64,000 nucleotides of DNA, from NCBI GenBank assembly GCA_050084515.1, contig CM114274.1:18538001-18602000 (forward strand), read 5' to 3'. Position 1 is the stretch's first letter; each line of letters starts with the position of its first letter. The notes beneath the pieces were generated by a model. It was not told the origin of the DNA. It did no database searches and saw only the letters and a list, made by a program, of their open reading frames with translations. Source of the DNA: Blasia pusilla (Eukaryota > Marchantiophyta > Marchantiopsida > Blasiales). A program made the position numbers and the translations under genes. This document shows positions 48,550-58,840 of the stretch, piece after piece.

Positions 48550-49020
48550 AATTGAAGACAATTACTCTAGCTCTCTCCCATAGAGCAAGAAATACGGTGA
48601 AAATGATGCCAAGGATGCCTATCCACTGAAGCGGTAATCCATGACCAACCACGGCGACTGTAGGTCGCAATCTCCCAAGTGTCCTCTCTGCAGTCCATAC
48701 TTGCGCAATCCTCTCTTCATCGTCTGCACAACTCTCTCTACCAAACCATCTACCTCCGGATGATCTTGAGAAGTCGTATGATGATCTATCAGTGTCTGAT
48801 CACACAAGGCCTAAAAGTCACCCCTAAACTCAGTACCATAGTCCGTCAACACCTCTGTTGGTGCGCCGAAATGACTAAGCACTGTATCAAGAAATGCATA
48901 AGCCGCTCCTTCACTCGACCTATCCGGCAACACTACCGACTCAATCCACTTGGAAAAGTGCTCCACCATGACCACGAGGAGTTAGGGCATTTTGGAGTCA
49001 TCTCTCTAAGTGAGCACTGC
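48550..49020 (-). pseudogene. Methyltransferase-gypsy: integrase core
   Basis: The minus strand gives G-T-E-F-R-G-D-F-like wording near 48810-48840, then the block ending with the catalytic Glu: HHTTSQDHPEVDGLVERVVQTMKRGLRKYG (split at 48619-48807). The first Asp region lies around 48900-48990 in poorer condition. RNase H and the integrase zinc domain between here and RT are too decayed to delimit. Confidence 0.75.
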
Positions 49021-49249
49021 TCCTAACCCCAACTTACTCCAATCCGTATGTAACTAGAATGGACGACCACGCATAGGTCTCCTAAAAAATAGGCAAGGAC
49101 GTCAACATGTCCTTGAGCTCCTGAAATGCTTGCTCCTGATCATCTCCCCAAAACCACTCTTGGTCCAACCTAGTCAGGAAAGTCAATTCCTTCGCAATCG
49201 CACTAAAGCCCTTCACGTACCGTACGTAGTAGTTTGTCAATCCCATGAA

Positions 49250-50110
49250 AGCTCAAACTCAACTCACATTTGAAGGGTGGGGAATGCGTGCTATGGCCTC
49301 CACTTTTGTCTGCTGAAATCCAATACCCCCTGGGTAAATGGTGTGTCCAAGGTACTCGATCTAGTCATGGAAGAACCTGCACTTGCGAGGATGTAACTTC
49401 AGCCCATGTTACTTCAATCGTCGAAACATCTCCTCCATAAGTCTCTCATGCTCCTCAACCATTGCACTGAAGAAAATAATGTCATCGATGTAGCATCTCG
49501 CATAATCCAAACAAGCCAAAATCCTATCCATAACTCATTGAAAACCCGTAGGGGCGTTCTTCAACCCAAATGGTAAGAACTGCCACTGATATAAAAAATC
49601 GTTCCCCAAAGGATCTATCCCCCAAAATGCTGTCTTCTCCCTGTCCTCCACTCGGATGGACAACTGATAATAACCAACAGAGAGATCCAAATAACTGAAG
49701 ATCCTTGCATGCTCCACCGCATCAAAGATCTCCTCGGGAGTAGGCATAGCATAGCGATCGGCCTTCGTATTTTGATAGATAGGACGGTAATCCCTCCACA
49801 TCCGCCTATCGGTCCACTAGCCATGCATGTCCTTCTTTGCTAGCATAACTGTGGCAAATGCATACTCTCCAAGCGATATCTCCACCAGTCGAGCGTTAGC
49901 CAAGTCTCGACTCCTACTCTGAATCAAGGCTCACTCCATGTTGGAATACCTATAGGGTCGTCAGAAGATAGGAGTATCACTATCCACCTCGACCCGAATA
50001 CCTGGACCCTTTAGTGTACCCAAGTTGTGCATACTATATGCAAAACAATCCCTAAATCTCCACAAGAACTGCAACACTCGTCTCCTCTCCGCTCTTGTCA
50101 ACCTAGGACC
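49250..50110 (-). pseudogene. Methyltransferase-gypsy: reverse transcriptase
   Basis: Pre-RT blocks C-F-A-Y-S...LGTLKG and PIFRRPYRYS lead to RT: ATVMLAKKD, RRMWRDYRPIYQNTKADRYAMP, FSYLDLSVGYYQL, FLPFGLKNAPTGFQ (49535-49824). The polymerase box YIDDIIFFS is at about 49469-49495. LHPRKC, the YLGHTIYPGGIGF block and ALMGLTNYYVRYVKGFS-like words follow down to about 49200. Several stops. Confidence 0.88.
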
Positions 50111-50439
50111 AATCATTGGCTCTCAAGTCTCTCTCGTGACCTTTGGAGAAGAGGAGAGTGGTTGTTGCTGACTAGCAACCTGTGGAGCAACAACATGTGC
50201 TCCCAAATGAGACACCAACTCTCTAGGCACTCCACTATTTCCTACATCAGCGAAATAAACTCCCATCTCTCTATGCTCTCGTGACATATCCCATGAAGTC
50301 CATGGATGCCTCTCCATCACCATCGCACCCCCAGCCAGTGTCTCACACGTCCCGATAAATGTTGCACTGCAAAGTGGATGTAATGTCACAGAGGCCTCTC
50401 GCATCCATCGCTGCTCAGCCAAACCAAGACTAAACACCC

Positions 50440-51365
50440 AAGTAAGACAGTTCAGGTCCATAGCATGACCCAATACCTGTTGCGGTATGCCTCTGCCATC
50501 ATAGGCACCACCGTCGTACCTGTAGAGAACCCCATAGCTCGCTATCACTCGTCGGCATTGGGCTCCAGCAATGTACCTGCTGCTCATCCCATATCATGCC
50601 TGGTCCTCCTTGACAAAAAGCATGAGATGACGGAAAACTCACCAACGTAGGCAATGCCGCCCTCAGTTGGCCCACCCGATTGGCCACTGCCAACGGTGGT
50701 ACATCATCACGAGTAAGAATCTGAGATCTCCGCCCTGGATCCAAGATTGCATCCACCGTAAGTAGTGATGGTCTCTAGACTCCATCATAAGCCCGTCTCA
50801 GTAACTCGGATGGTAAAAGGTTCGTCCATCACAATCGTGGACGGTGTGCGCGCGATCCAACACTCGCTGCATCCAACATCACCGCCGGTCCTATCCATGA
50901 CCGCACCTGATGTACACTCGCCATCACTTGGGGTCGAGTGTTGCCTAACAATGGGACGTTCTCCAAAATGTAAGTTGGAGAACATCGCCGGGTAGTGTGC
51001 AAGTGTCGAAGAACTTGCAACATCTCCCAAAACATGGCCGACCTCGGGTCTTGCAAACCAAGTCCCGACCTGCCAAAGAATGACCCTAACATGGCCACCC
51101 TGCCACCACCAAGTGTATCGGACCAACCCTATCCAGATCTGGCGCCCGCAAGAGCGAAATGTCGCCCGACAATACATGTTGATATCTCATGACTGCAGAC
51201 ACTAGAAATAACTGAGGATACTGCTGGACTAGTCTTGACACATGATGTAATGAGACTCTACGTGCAGTCTCATCTCTCTCAACATACAAGTATTGATGTA
51301 CTCGTACTCCGACCTGCAACACTGCAACCAACGCTGTACTAATCCCAGCAAAGAGATCTAGTATA
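50440..51365 (-). pseudogene. Retrotransposon-borne C5-cytosine DNA methyltransferase domain
   Basis: About 310 codons carry C5-methyltransferase motifs in canonical order. Motif I is DLFAGI (51341-51358), the S-adenosylmethionine loop; then Y-V-E-R-D (motif II-like) and S-G-D-I (motif III-like). Motif IV is GWPC with the catalytic Cys (51089-51100). Then D-P-R-S and motif VI ILENVP (ENVP at 50952-50963), and motif VIII-like SRAHRPRL (~50830-50850). A target-recognition-like stretch with LPTLVSFPSSHAF lies near 50640. Motif IX/X is RAMGFS...LGHAMDLN (50450-50473). It lies between protease-region and RT and shares frame with the former. A stop follows the catalytic Cys, a frameshift lies there, a stop follows motif VIII and another shift occurs near 50580, so this copy is inactive. 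The compact motif spacing resembles Dnmt3/DRM-type or prokaryotic enzymes more than MET1/CMT; the class is unresolved. Confidence 0.85.
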
Positions 51366-51478
51366 CGTACATCCTCCTCAGGATTCTGCCACACAATCAG
51401 TGTGGTGTCCATGGGTGTCAACGTCTCCACTCCTAGAGCACGTGGTAACTTTGTCTCGTCTCGCTCTAGAGCATAGGC

Positions 51479-52120
51479 TCAGCTCCACGCCTGCCTCATG
51501 AGCTCGTCTGCTCTCCTCTGCAAATTGATGCTCGTTATCCACAAAGCTGAAGAAGTATCGCCACCAAATGTAGCCAGGCTCGTCATCGCATGCCACTCCT
51601 CGTGACTATCCTCTACAGGAATATCCTCTCCATCGGCGTTCCCCTCATGTAAATCTCCAAGCCAACATAATGTGACACAATAAGTAGCAACCTTTGTGGT
51701 CGACCCTCGGAGTGAACCATCAAGTCTCCTTGCATACTGCACGGGGTGCTGACTCGCTCGTCCCTCACCTGACTGCCAACCTAGTTGATAGGAGGATGTC
51801 TCCTCCCAAAATTCAAGCGTGAACCCTAGAGGATACGATACGGTAGCCCCTACCAAAACATCATAAGACTCGTCCAGTGTCACAACCGCTCGGGTCCGCA
51901 CCATCGCACTATCTCTAGGATGATCGGGCCAAATCCTCACAAAAATCCCATACCTCCTAGATCTCTCACCATATCTTGGGCCTGAGCAGATCCGGAAGTC
52001 GACGCGCCCCCTACACTTGATGTAGATGCTTGCTAGGCCGTCATAGCCTGAAGGCGTTGCTCCAACTCAGCAATCCTCACCAAAGCTGCCTCTGATGCAA
52101 ATGTTGCAATCGCTCTAGCA
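51479..52120 (-). pseudogene. Methyltransferase-gypsy: linker and protease-region segment
   Basis: A short coiled-coil-like stretch (LVRIAELEQRLQAM, ~52050-52095) is followed by a segment reading SYDVLVGATVSYPLGF and a Trp-rich tail. By position and the LVG-A block this should be the C-terminal part of the aspartic protease. I could not find a clear D-S/T-G active site, so the protease call is weak. Its frame continues directly into the methyltransferase, with one intervening stop at 51479-51481. Confidence 0.45.
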
Positions 52121-52199
52121 GGTGGTGGGGTCGTGCCTCCACCACGTCCTCGACCTCCTACACCTCATCCTCTCCCACCTCCATGTCCTCGACCTCCCT

Positions 52200-53470
52200 C
52201 TAGGCGGAGCTCGGGATGGAGCTCAAAACATCTCTCATGTGCATGCCCATATCTCTGGGAATGATCACACTGCGGCAGGGGTGGCCTCCTTTGGGCCGCC
52301 TCATATACAATTGATGGTGATGCCTGTACTCCACTCTGCTGTCTATAATCTCGCTGACGATGTAATCCTCGACACGTCCAACAAGAAATACTTGAGCCTG
52401 CTGCCCAGCGTATGACTGAATTGGTCGTGGTCCTGGCTCCCGGTAAGCTCCCGTAGCCCTCGATCCCATGACTTTATCTTGAGGGGTGCACTGCGGCACT
52501 CATGGAGACACCGTCACTCATGTCGTCTCCCTCGAAGATGACGCACCTATTGTCAAAACTCTCTCCTCAAGTATGTTGAGCTCAATCCGATCCGCCAACA
52601 AAAATACAAACTTAAGAGTAGGCGAACCAACATGTAAGAGAGTTGCATCTCGCACTCTCTTCTGGAACTCGCGGTCTAGCATCGCATATCAGAACTGAAC
52701 CGCTTGTGCCTCCGTCACACCTTGAGTCGCTGTGATCAACCATCGGAGCCATGCATAGGCTCTCCCGCTCTCCCCTGAAACTCATGAATCGACTTCAGCT
52801 TGTCGGTCCTCACCCTCTGATAGTTCCTCCCCAACTCTTGGAAGAACTCAACCAATGGGTTGAACGTAGGTGGTACTCGGCTGGTCACAATTATAAGACT
52901 CAGGTCGACAACTCCTCCAAGTGTCTCCTTTGTGCGGTTAGTGGGTGCTAATGCAGACGCCACATCATACATCGCACGCCGTGTGAGGGACACATATCCT
53001 AGAGATCAAAATAGTCTCCATGCCTTGATCTCCGCCTCATGGAGAATTGGAAACTCGTGGTTATCATCCATGGGAGGGCCCTCCAGATGCTGAAAATGTC
53101 CCTTCCACGCCATAAAGGGGTCAAATCTCTGCTGGTTCTGCATCCTCTGTGCATCGCACCAACTATCAAACTCCTCCATAAAAGCATCCAACTCGATGGT
53201 TCCCACCATGCCTAAGAACCTTCGGGGTTCCCTCGTGGACCCATACGTATCGCGATCATCCATGTCCCACAACAACGGTGTGGCGACACTCGCGACACTC
53301 CGTGGCCTCTCGGGTAACGTAGAATCCGTTGACGTCACCTCTGGAGTAACTACAACTCATGGCTCAGGTGGTTCCTTGTTTGGAAACCCTCGATACTTAG
53401 CCCCACTCCGTGTAAATTCTCTGCCACTTCTACCACTACCACGCTCCCCAATACTATGTGGATGCCCCAT
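52200..53470 (-). pseudogene. Methyltransferase-gypsy: gag
   Basis: A start ATG at 53470 (MGHPHSIGERG...) opens a Gly/Ser/Arg-rich N-terminus. A capsid region follows (53006-53338: W-C-D-A-Q-R-M-Q-N...F-M-A-W-K-G-H-F; 52736-52993: a P-P-T-F-N-P-L-V-E-F-F block). Near 52247-52390 two zinc-knuckle-like stretches are legible in one frame: C-W-T-C-x-x-x-H, and C-D-H-S-x4-H-x4-C with a Cys to Ser change. Stops occur after residue 35 and between blocks. Confidence 0.65.
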
Positions 53471-54067
53471 GGTGAAACCTGCAAACTGCTATGACTCACT
53501 TCCGAGCCGCTAGCTCTGCACTAGACAATGCTCAAACTGTGGACACACCCTCACTTTTCTCACTTGAGATCAACACTCGGCAAATAGCCCCCACACTAAG
53601 TCACTCTGGACTAGTGTGGTATACATCCATTCCACCAAGTTCTCTACAATAGTCGGGGTAGTGTTGTGCACTCACCAACGCACTAACCCACAATGTGTGT
53701 CACCCAAAAATCACCCCTCAAACATCTCCATAAGCAGCAAGGTAAGTGAATAAATTTCCCTTTGTGGAATAGTTAGCCATCACTTCCTTGTGAGTGTGTT
53801 GGTAACACAACATGCAAAAGAACTCTCCAATTAAGCACACTGTGGAGGAATATAATTGGGATGGGTGACCTAGAAGTTATGTTGAACTGGATCATCATCA
53901 GCTTGCCAAGTCCTCAAGCCGGCCAGCAAGCTGGCTTGCTAGTGCCTTGCGCCTTTGATGCCTCTCACGCCCACTCGCACCTTTGACACCTCTCCCGCCT
54001 TGAAGTCTCGCCAACTCGCTTGAAACTTGGGCGTTTGAAAATCCTTCACCTGAAAGAGTGCCGAATT

Positions 54068-55250
54068 GGAACTTCAGTTCCGAATGCTCTTGGCTCACTC
54101 CTTCCTTCTTGGCTTCACAAAAGAATGAAGGAATTGGAACTTGAATTTCAATTTCTCACTCCTCCCTCTCTGCTTCACATGCCCCGCCGCGCCTTGGTAG
54201 GGAGAGCCGCGCCCACTTGACACTCCATGGATTGGAACTACAGTTCCGATTCTTTCTCCTTCCTCCCTCGCCGCGCCTAAAGAAGAGCCGCGCCCCACTT
54301 GAGAGGCCATGGAATAGAAACTTGAGTTCTGATTCTCCTCTCCTTCCTCTGAACGCCGTGTTGAAACTGAGAGTCATGCCGACCCAACTTCTTGGGTCGT
54401 GCCAAAGGGGATCAGAATTTGAGTTCTGATTGCCTTCACTATCCTCTCCACCTCCCTAAAGAGAACCCACAACTGAGGAGAGGAGTCAGAACTAAAGTTT
54501 TGATTGCCTCCTTCTTGTCATCTCCACCTCCTTTCAAAGAAGACCCACAACAGAAGAGCGGAATTGGAACTTTGGTTCCAATTTCCTCCTCGCTTCACTT
54601 CGCAGTTCTATGCCGCCGCACTCTGCCACGCCGTAAACGTCACCGCAGTTGAGACACTTCATTGTTCTCCAAGTGGAACTGAATTGGAACTTGAGTTCCA
54701 AATCCTCCTTGCTTCCATGTCACTCCTGCCGCGCCAATCTCTGATACGCCATTGAGATGACCACTATGCACTTGAACCACGCCTCGGCTCAACTCTGCTC
54801 GAAAATGGGACATGAGTTCCAAATCCCTTTTGCAGCTCCTTGTCACCCTTGTCGCGCTGTGCCATGCCTCACCCTTCAAGTGACTCGGCCCTTGCTCCTA
54901 AATCAGAACTTCAGAACCGATTCCCACTTTGCCGCTGCGCTCCAAAGTGCCTCTTGGGAGGGCTCTCATGAATTGGAACTTAAGTTCTCATGCCTCCTCA
55001 ACTCCACCAACTTTGTGGATAGCAGTCCTAGCTATGCTCCAGTAACGGCTCCAAACTAGCGGCGCTAGCTCCTCCACACTAGCAGCACCCTAAACCTTTC
55101 CAACCTCTGACTGAGGGAAAGTTGACCACGTAACTTCTTCCTTGCCTAGACCACTTTCACAAACAAGGGGTATCGGAACTTTTGTACCGATACCCCTTCC
55201 GATACCTCACTCCTTCTCACTTTTCCATAGATGGGCTATGAGAACGTAAG
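54068..55250 (-). repeat. Array of about thirteen short hairpins in the retrotransposon leader
   Basis: Imperfect palindromes with a core of RGAACT-N2-AGTTCY recur every 60-200 bp. Clear members, by arms: 54068-54073/54076-54081; 54234-54239/54242-54247; 54412-54417/54424-54429; 54486-54493/54496-54503; 54562-54570/54575-54583 (9 bp perfect); 54684-54691/54694-54701 (8 bp perfect); 54976-54987 (GAACTTAAGTTC); and 55165-55176/55187-55198 (12 bp perfect). Weaker ones lie near 54134, 54316, 54805, 54903 and 55238. Outer pairs change together between copies (TTGG/CCAA against TCAG/TTGA or CTGA). Confidence 0.8.
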
Positions 55251-55864
55251 TTTTGATGCCTCGCACAACAGCTCCAAAGCTTCTCTCCTACCATTTCCAC
55301 ACCGATGATCCACTCATCTCAAGGAATCTATGCTGCTATGGGGAATATTTTTGGAATCTTTCTCAAATCAGCTCCGTTTCTGCTCTTGTTTTCAGAGTTG
55401 GACTCAGTTTTTTGCCAAATTTCCAATGGCAAATTCAGATCTCACAAAATCCTGCACAATCAAACACCATTGTGCCCTCCTTATAATCGCTTCTTGCTTG
55501 ATTTTCCTCATGCCCAACATTCATCTGATTTGGTACAGAATCAAGCACACCTCACTCAAAATGAGCAACGAAGTGCCCACGCACTTGCTCACTTGCCCAC
55601 ACTCAATCAAGTCATGATTGACACTGAATTGTCTCAAGAACTCCGTCCCTATAATATGGTCCTTAATTGCTCCACTCTTGAGCAATTCCACCAGGATTGA
55701 GAAGCCTCCCCCCCTTCAAATCTTGTCAAATTTGTTGCATTGCACAGATTTCTCAATTCTGAACATCTCACTTTGATTTTAGCAATTTTTCTGCCCCATA
55801 TCCTGTCGTATGGTCAGGATACACTAGCTTGCAATTCCTGCAAACCCCACAACACCACAATGGT

Positions 55865-55875
55865 GCTCTACACCA
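55865..55875 (-). other. Candidate primer-binding site
   Basis: The minus strand reads TGGTGTAGAGC, one deletion and one change from the TGGTATCAGAGC complement of initiator-methionine tRNA used by many plant LTR elements. It lies a little inside the 5' LTR. Tentative, because the adjoining LTR end is rearranged. Confidence 0.35.
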
Positions 55876-55910
55876 CAAATTGAGTCCGACTTTCTCTTTT
55901 ATTGAGAACT

Positions 55911-56557
55911 AGCGTGCATCTCCTTAGAATATAAAGTTGAATACGCACTATAAACTCTGATGAAATCTGCAATCAACCGTACTTCATCCAAACAGCCATA
56001 CTCAGAATGTAGGTACATACTGGTGTAACACCAAGAGAAAGTATACATAGGGGTTCCCAAAATGTGTGATCTCCTTATTGATCACTCCTAGCCCACTCTT
56101 CAAGAGAGAATCCACGCTCAATACATGCAAGTCGCATTGTATCACTGATCCCAACAAAGGTCTTCAATCCTAAGGAGATGAGCTCCAAATGAGCCTCATC
56201 CAAGGTATACCCCCCCTGGGCACCTCCATGGATGACCTGTACACACAGGTCACCTCCCTCCTAGCAGGTCACTACCCACCTATAGTACACACCTACTAGC
56301 TCCCTAACAACTATACATGTGGTCCCCTCATGAGACCAACTACCAACTAACCCACGACCCTATAGATCCAAGTGGAGCCATATATGGCTGGGAAGGTCAA
56401 CCTCTCCAAGGTTGCCACTCCTCATAAAGGAAAGGATGACCTACACTCGTAGGTCACCTCCTAAGAGCATGTCACATATGACCTCTCAAAAAAGGGAAGT
56501 ACAAGACCCCTCTAAGGCCTTGATATGATCTCGCCCTACGCCTCATCTACCATGACA
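55911..56557 (-). repeat. 5' LTR of the methyltransferase-bearing gypsy element
   Basis: Direct copy of 47058-47685, ending CATCTACCATGACA. Its left end is rearranged: about 100 bp of the expected LTR end is missing around 55915-55928. Confidence 0.82.
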
Positions 56558-56721
56558 TAATCCTTCACCTTTGTTGTTGCAAACACTGCTTGCTTGAAAG
56601 CATCTTGGCATACTACGTTGAATGGTATTCCACATTCATAAAACCACTTCGCCCGCATGTCATTTCCTTGGATGTTGAAAGAATCCCTCAAAGGAGCTTG
56701 CTCCTTTCTAGTGCTACTCAT
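56558..56721 (-). pseudogene. hAT transposase: DUF659 N-terminal part (5' side of split)
   Basis: The blocks AKWFYECGIPFNVV and AFKQAV match the conserved F-x-x-x-G-I-P-F-N-V start of the DUF659 region. The frame runs straight into the gypsy LTR at 56557. Confidence 0.75.
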
Positions 56722-57009
56722 CGTTGACTCAGCCCATCCACTCCTCTTAGGTCATTTAGATTGTTACACGGTGTTATGTCCGCAACCCCATCAATATAGG
56801 ACACAACATAAACATTATTTCATGTATGTTGCTAAACTATTTGTAATGGCTCCGTCTCCTCCAATTCACTTAAGGGTCTCCCTTCCCTTCTTTCTCCATT
56901 TCCCACCAGCACCCCTATTACGGAGATCCCATTGCACACTAGAAGGAACCTTCACGCATAATTTAGCATGATGGGTATCCTAATTCCCATCCTTTGTCTT
57001 TCATCTCTC

Positions 57010-57130
57010 TCGTGTAAAATGTTCCACCATGCGTCTACTATGATAGGTTTTCATAGAATAAGAACAATACTTACATTGCCATTTGCTTGATGTTCCACCT
57101 TCTACCTATACTGCTTCCCAATATTTCTTC
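57010..57130 (-). pseudogene. hAT transposase: BED zinc finger
   Basis: The minus strand reads W-Q-C-K-Y-C...H-S-R-R-M-V-E-H-F, a BED-type finger with both Cys and the His pair. It lies upstream of the DUF659 start, as expected. A stop follows about 5 codons later. Confidence 0.65.
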
Positions 57131-57150
57131 ACGATTTGCTGGAGTTCTTT

Positions 57151-58429
57151 GGCTTTTGTCATGACTACATGCAAATATTAATCCCATCCAAAAATATTTA
57201 GATAATGCTCAATAATTTTATAATGTCAATAGTAGGATATATTCCCAGGTGAAATGTATGAAAATTACACCAAATATTATCCGTGAATGCTCCGATAAAA
57301 AAACTTGGAACATTCACTATGAACAAGAAAGATCAATATGCTCATCGAGATATCTTCACTTATCAGGGTTATCTAATGGCAAAATATATTCTCACTTATC
57401 AAGTTCATCTATCTTTGGAGAAAAAAGCTTCCACAAAACAATAGAGAGAGGGAGACATGAAGGGAAGAATAAGATTGTGAGGGTATACAAAAAAATGAGC
57501 AAGTTTATATAGGGGAGGATGGAAGGAAGAGAATGAACCTTTCATTATTTTTCTTCATCTATTCCCACTCATAATTTATTCCTAAACCATTTCTACTAAT
57601 CACCATTTAGCAAATCTTATTTTGTTCTCCTATCCCATTCCTTTTTCACCTATCCTAAGATATTTTCTAATACAACCAAACTTTTCAATTGTATTTTAAC
57701 ATTCTCCTTTCTTCTCTCCACCTATACTATCCCTACTTCTTTAACTACTTTTATATGCAACTAACATATTCTCTAATACAACCACCCTACCTTAATCTTC
57801 TACTCTCTTCTCCACCCCTTCAAGCCTTCAATAACAATCATAATCCTCTCCCATCCGCACACAACCTTCACACACGACCCGCATTTAAGCATGTATCGAG
57901 GCCTATGGAGCCTGCTTCAGCCCGCACCCTTTGACCCTGTCCCAAGCCTAGTCTCGCAACCAACCCACGTGTTTCGAATCTAGTCCCACAAAAAACCTCC
58001 ATGCTCTGATCCTAGGCCCAAAACCCACTCACGTGTTCCGAATCTAGTCCCACACACAACCTGCATGGTCCGCACCTTGCCCTCCTAGCCTGCGCTAGCC
58101 TCTTGGCCCGCATGCCAGCCTGCAATCCCACATCAAGCCCGCCATAACCGTCCTCAGCTCGCCCAGCCCACAATAGGCCTGCCGGCTAATCCGCCAAGGA
58201 GCCCGCCCTCAGTCTGCGTTGCCTGTGAGGGCATCCGCTACAGGCCCATCCTCAGCCCCGTATTGCGCCCGTGGCTTGACTTAAGCCCAGACCCTGGCCC
58301 GAACCCTTCATCCTATCCCGCACCTGTTCTCGCACTTGGAGCATGCTTGGTCGATGTGGGCGCCGAAAAAACCTGGGCTTACGACCGGTTTGCCATGGAC
58401 GGACTTGTCTGATTGCGTGCAATTTTGGC
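57151..58429. other. Intergenic DNA with a short direct repeat
   Basis: AT-rich to about 57830, then C-rich sequence. Two copies of a ~60-bp unit (containing CACGTGTTTCGAATCTAGTC) lie at about 57966-58027 and 58032-58085. No gene recognised. Confidence 0.45.
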
Positions 58430-58840
58430 AAAAAGCAAGGGCTTAAGTTGAAGGATGGAAAATTTGTGGTTTCCCCAAATCCAAAGAACCCCATAAGTAT
58501 CCTACCCGCTCGACTCTTGGAACAAGAGATTCATCATACTTCATGTTTTACCACGTTTCAAGTTTGAGCCACGGAACCATTAGGAACGCGCCTTGAGGAA
58601 TTAATCAACGCGCTCTCATTTGGGTGAGTGACTTGGAAGGATTCGTTGAGGCTTCAGAAAATAGCTTTTTAGGAAGACGATATGCACCTTAGGGGAGTTA
58701 GAATGATCTAGCGCTTGGCAGCTATCTTGGTTGCATACGAAATGCGAGCAATTGGATCTTTAAGATTTAACCCAAGACTTATGCTTGCAAGACTCAAGGT
58801 CAAGATTTCTTCACTGGTTAGAAATTCAACTCTACAATAG
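58430..58840. repeat. Second copy of the 3960-4690 dispersed repeat
   Basis: Shares in order the blocks TTCAAGTTTGAGCCA, AATTAATC-ACGCGCTC, GAGTGACTT, CTTGCAAGACTCAAGGTCAAGA and AACTCTACAA with 4120-4690. Strongly diverged; probably a fragment of an LTR of unknown element. Confidence 0.5.

Larger units (their letters stand above)
46941..56557 (-). mobile_element. PHD-gypsy retrotransposon with embedded DNA methyltransferase (defective)
   Basis: Direct LTRs at 46941-47685 and about 55911-56557 enclose a minus-strand Ty3/gypsy element. Its order is PBS, a 2.4-kb leader with a hairpin array, gag (start near 53470), a protease-region segment, C5-DNA methyltransferase, RT, RNase H, integrase and a PHD finger. 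Stops and frameshifts break every domain. It sits inside a hAT transposase. Flanks TAGTT (46937-46941) and TAATC (56558-56562) agree at 3 of 5 positions, with the two differences being transitions, a possible eroded target duplication. The large size (9.6 kb) fits the extra domains. Confidence 0.85.
45540..57150 (-). mobile_element. hAT-type (BED/DUF659) DNA transposon relic, split by a gypsy insertion
   Basis: On the minus strand a hAT-like transposase can be followed through a BED zinc finger (57010-57130), the N-terminal part of the DUF659 region (56558-56721), a 9.6-kb interruption, the rest of DUF659 and RNase H-like core (46528-46935), and the C-terminal dimerisation block (45540-45725). 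Stops and frameshifts occur throughout. Terminal inverted repeats were not identified. Confidence 0.75.

Noticed and set aside
50785-51177. 130-codon minus-strand frame overlapping the methyltransferase
   Set aside because: It is a different frame from the one carrying ENVP and AHRPRL and contains no motif.
54068-55250. Hairpin array as a CRISPR array
   Set aside because: Units are imperfect, spacing is irregular, and the context is a plant retrotransposon leader.
53898-55700. Numerous overlapping 60-130 codon frames on both strands
   Set aside because: They coincide with the non-coding leader and hairpin repeats; mutual overlaps and lack of domains argue against coding.
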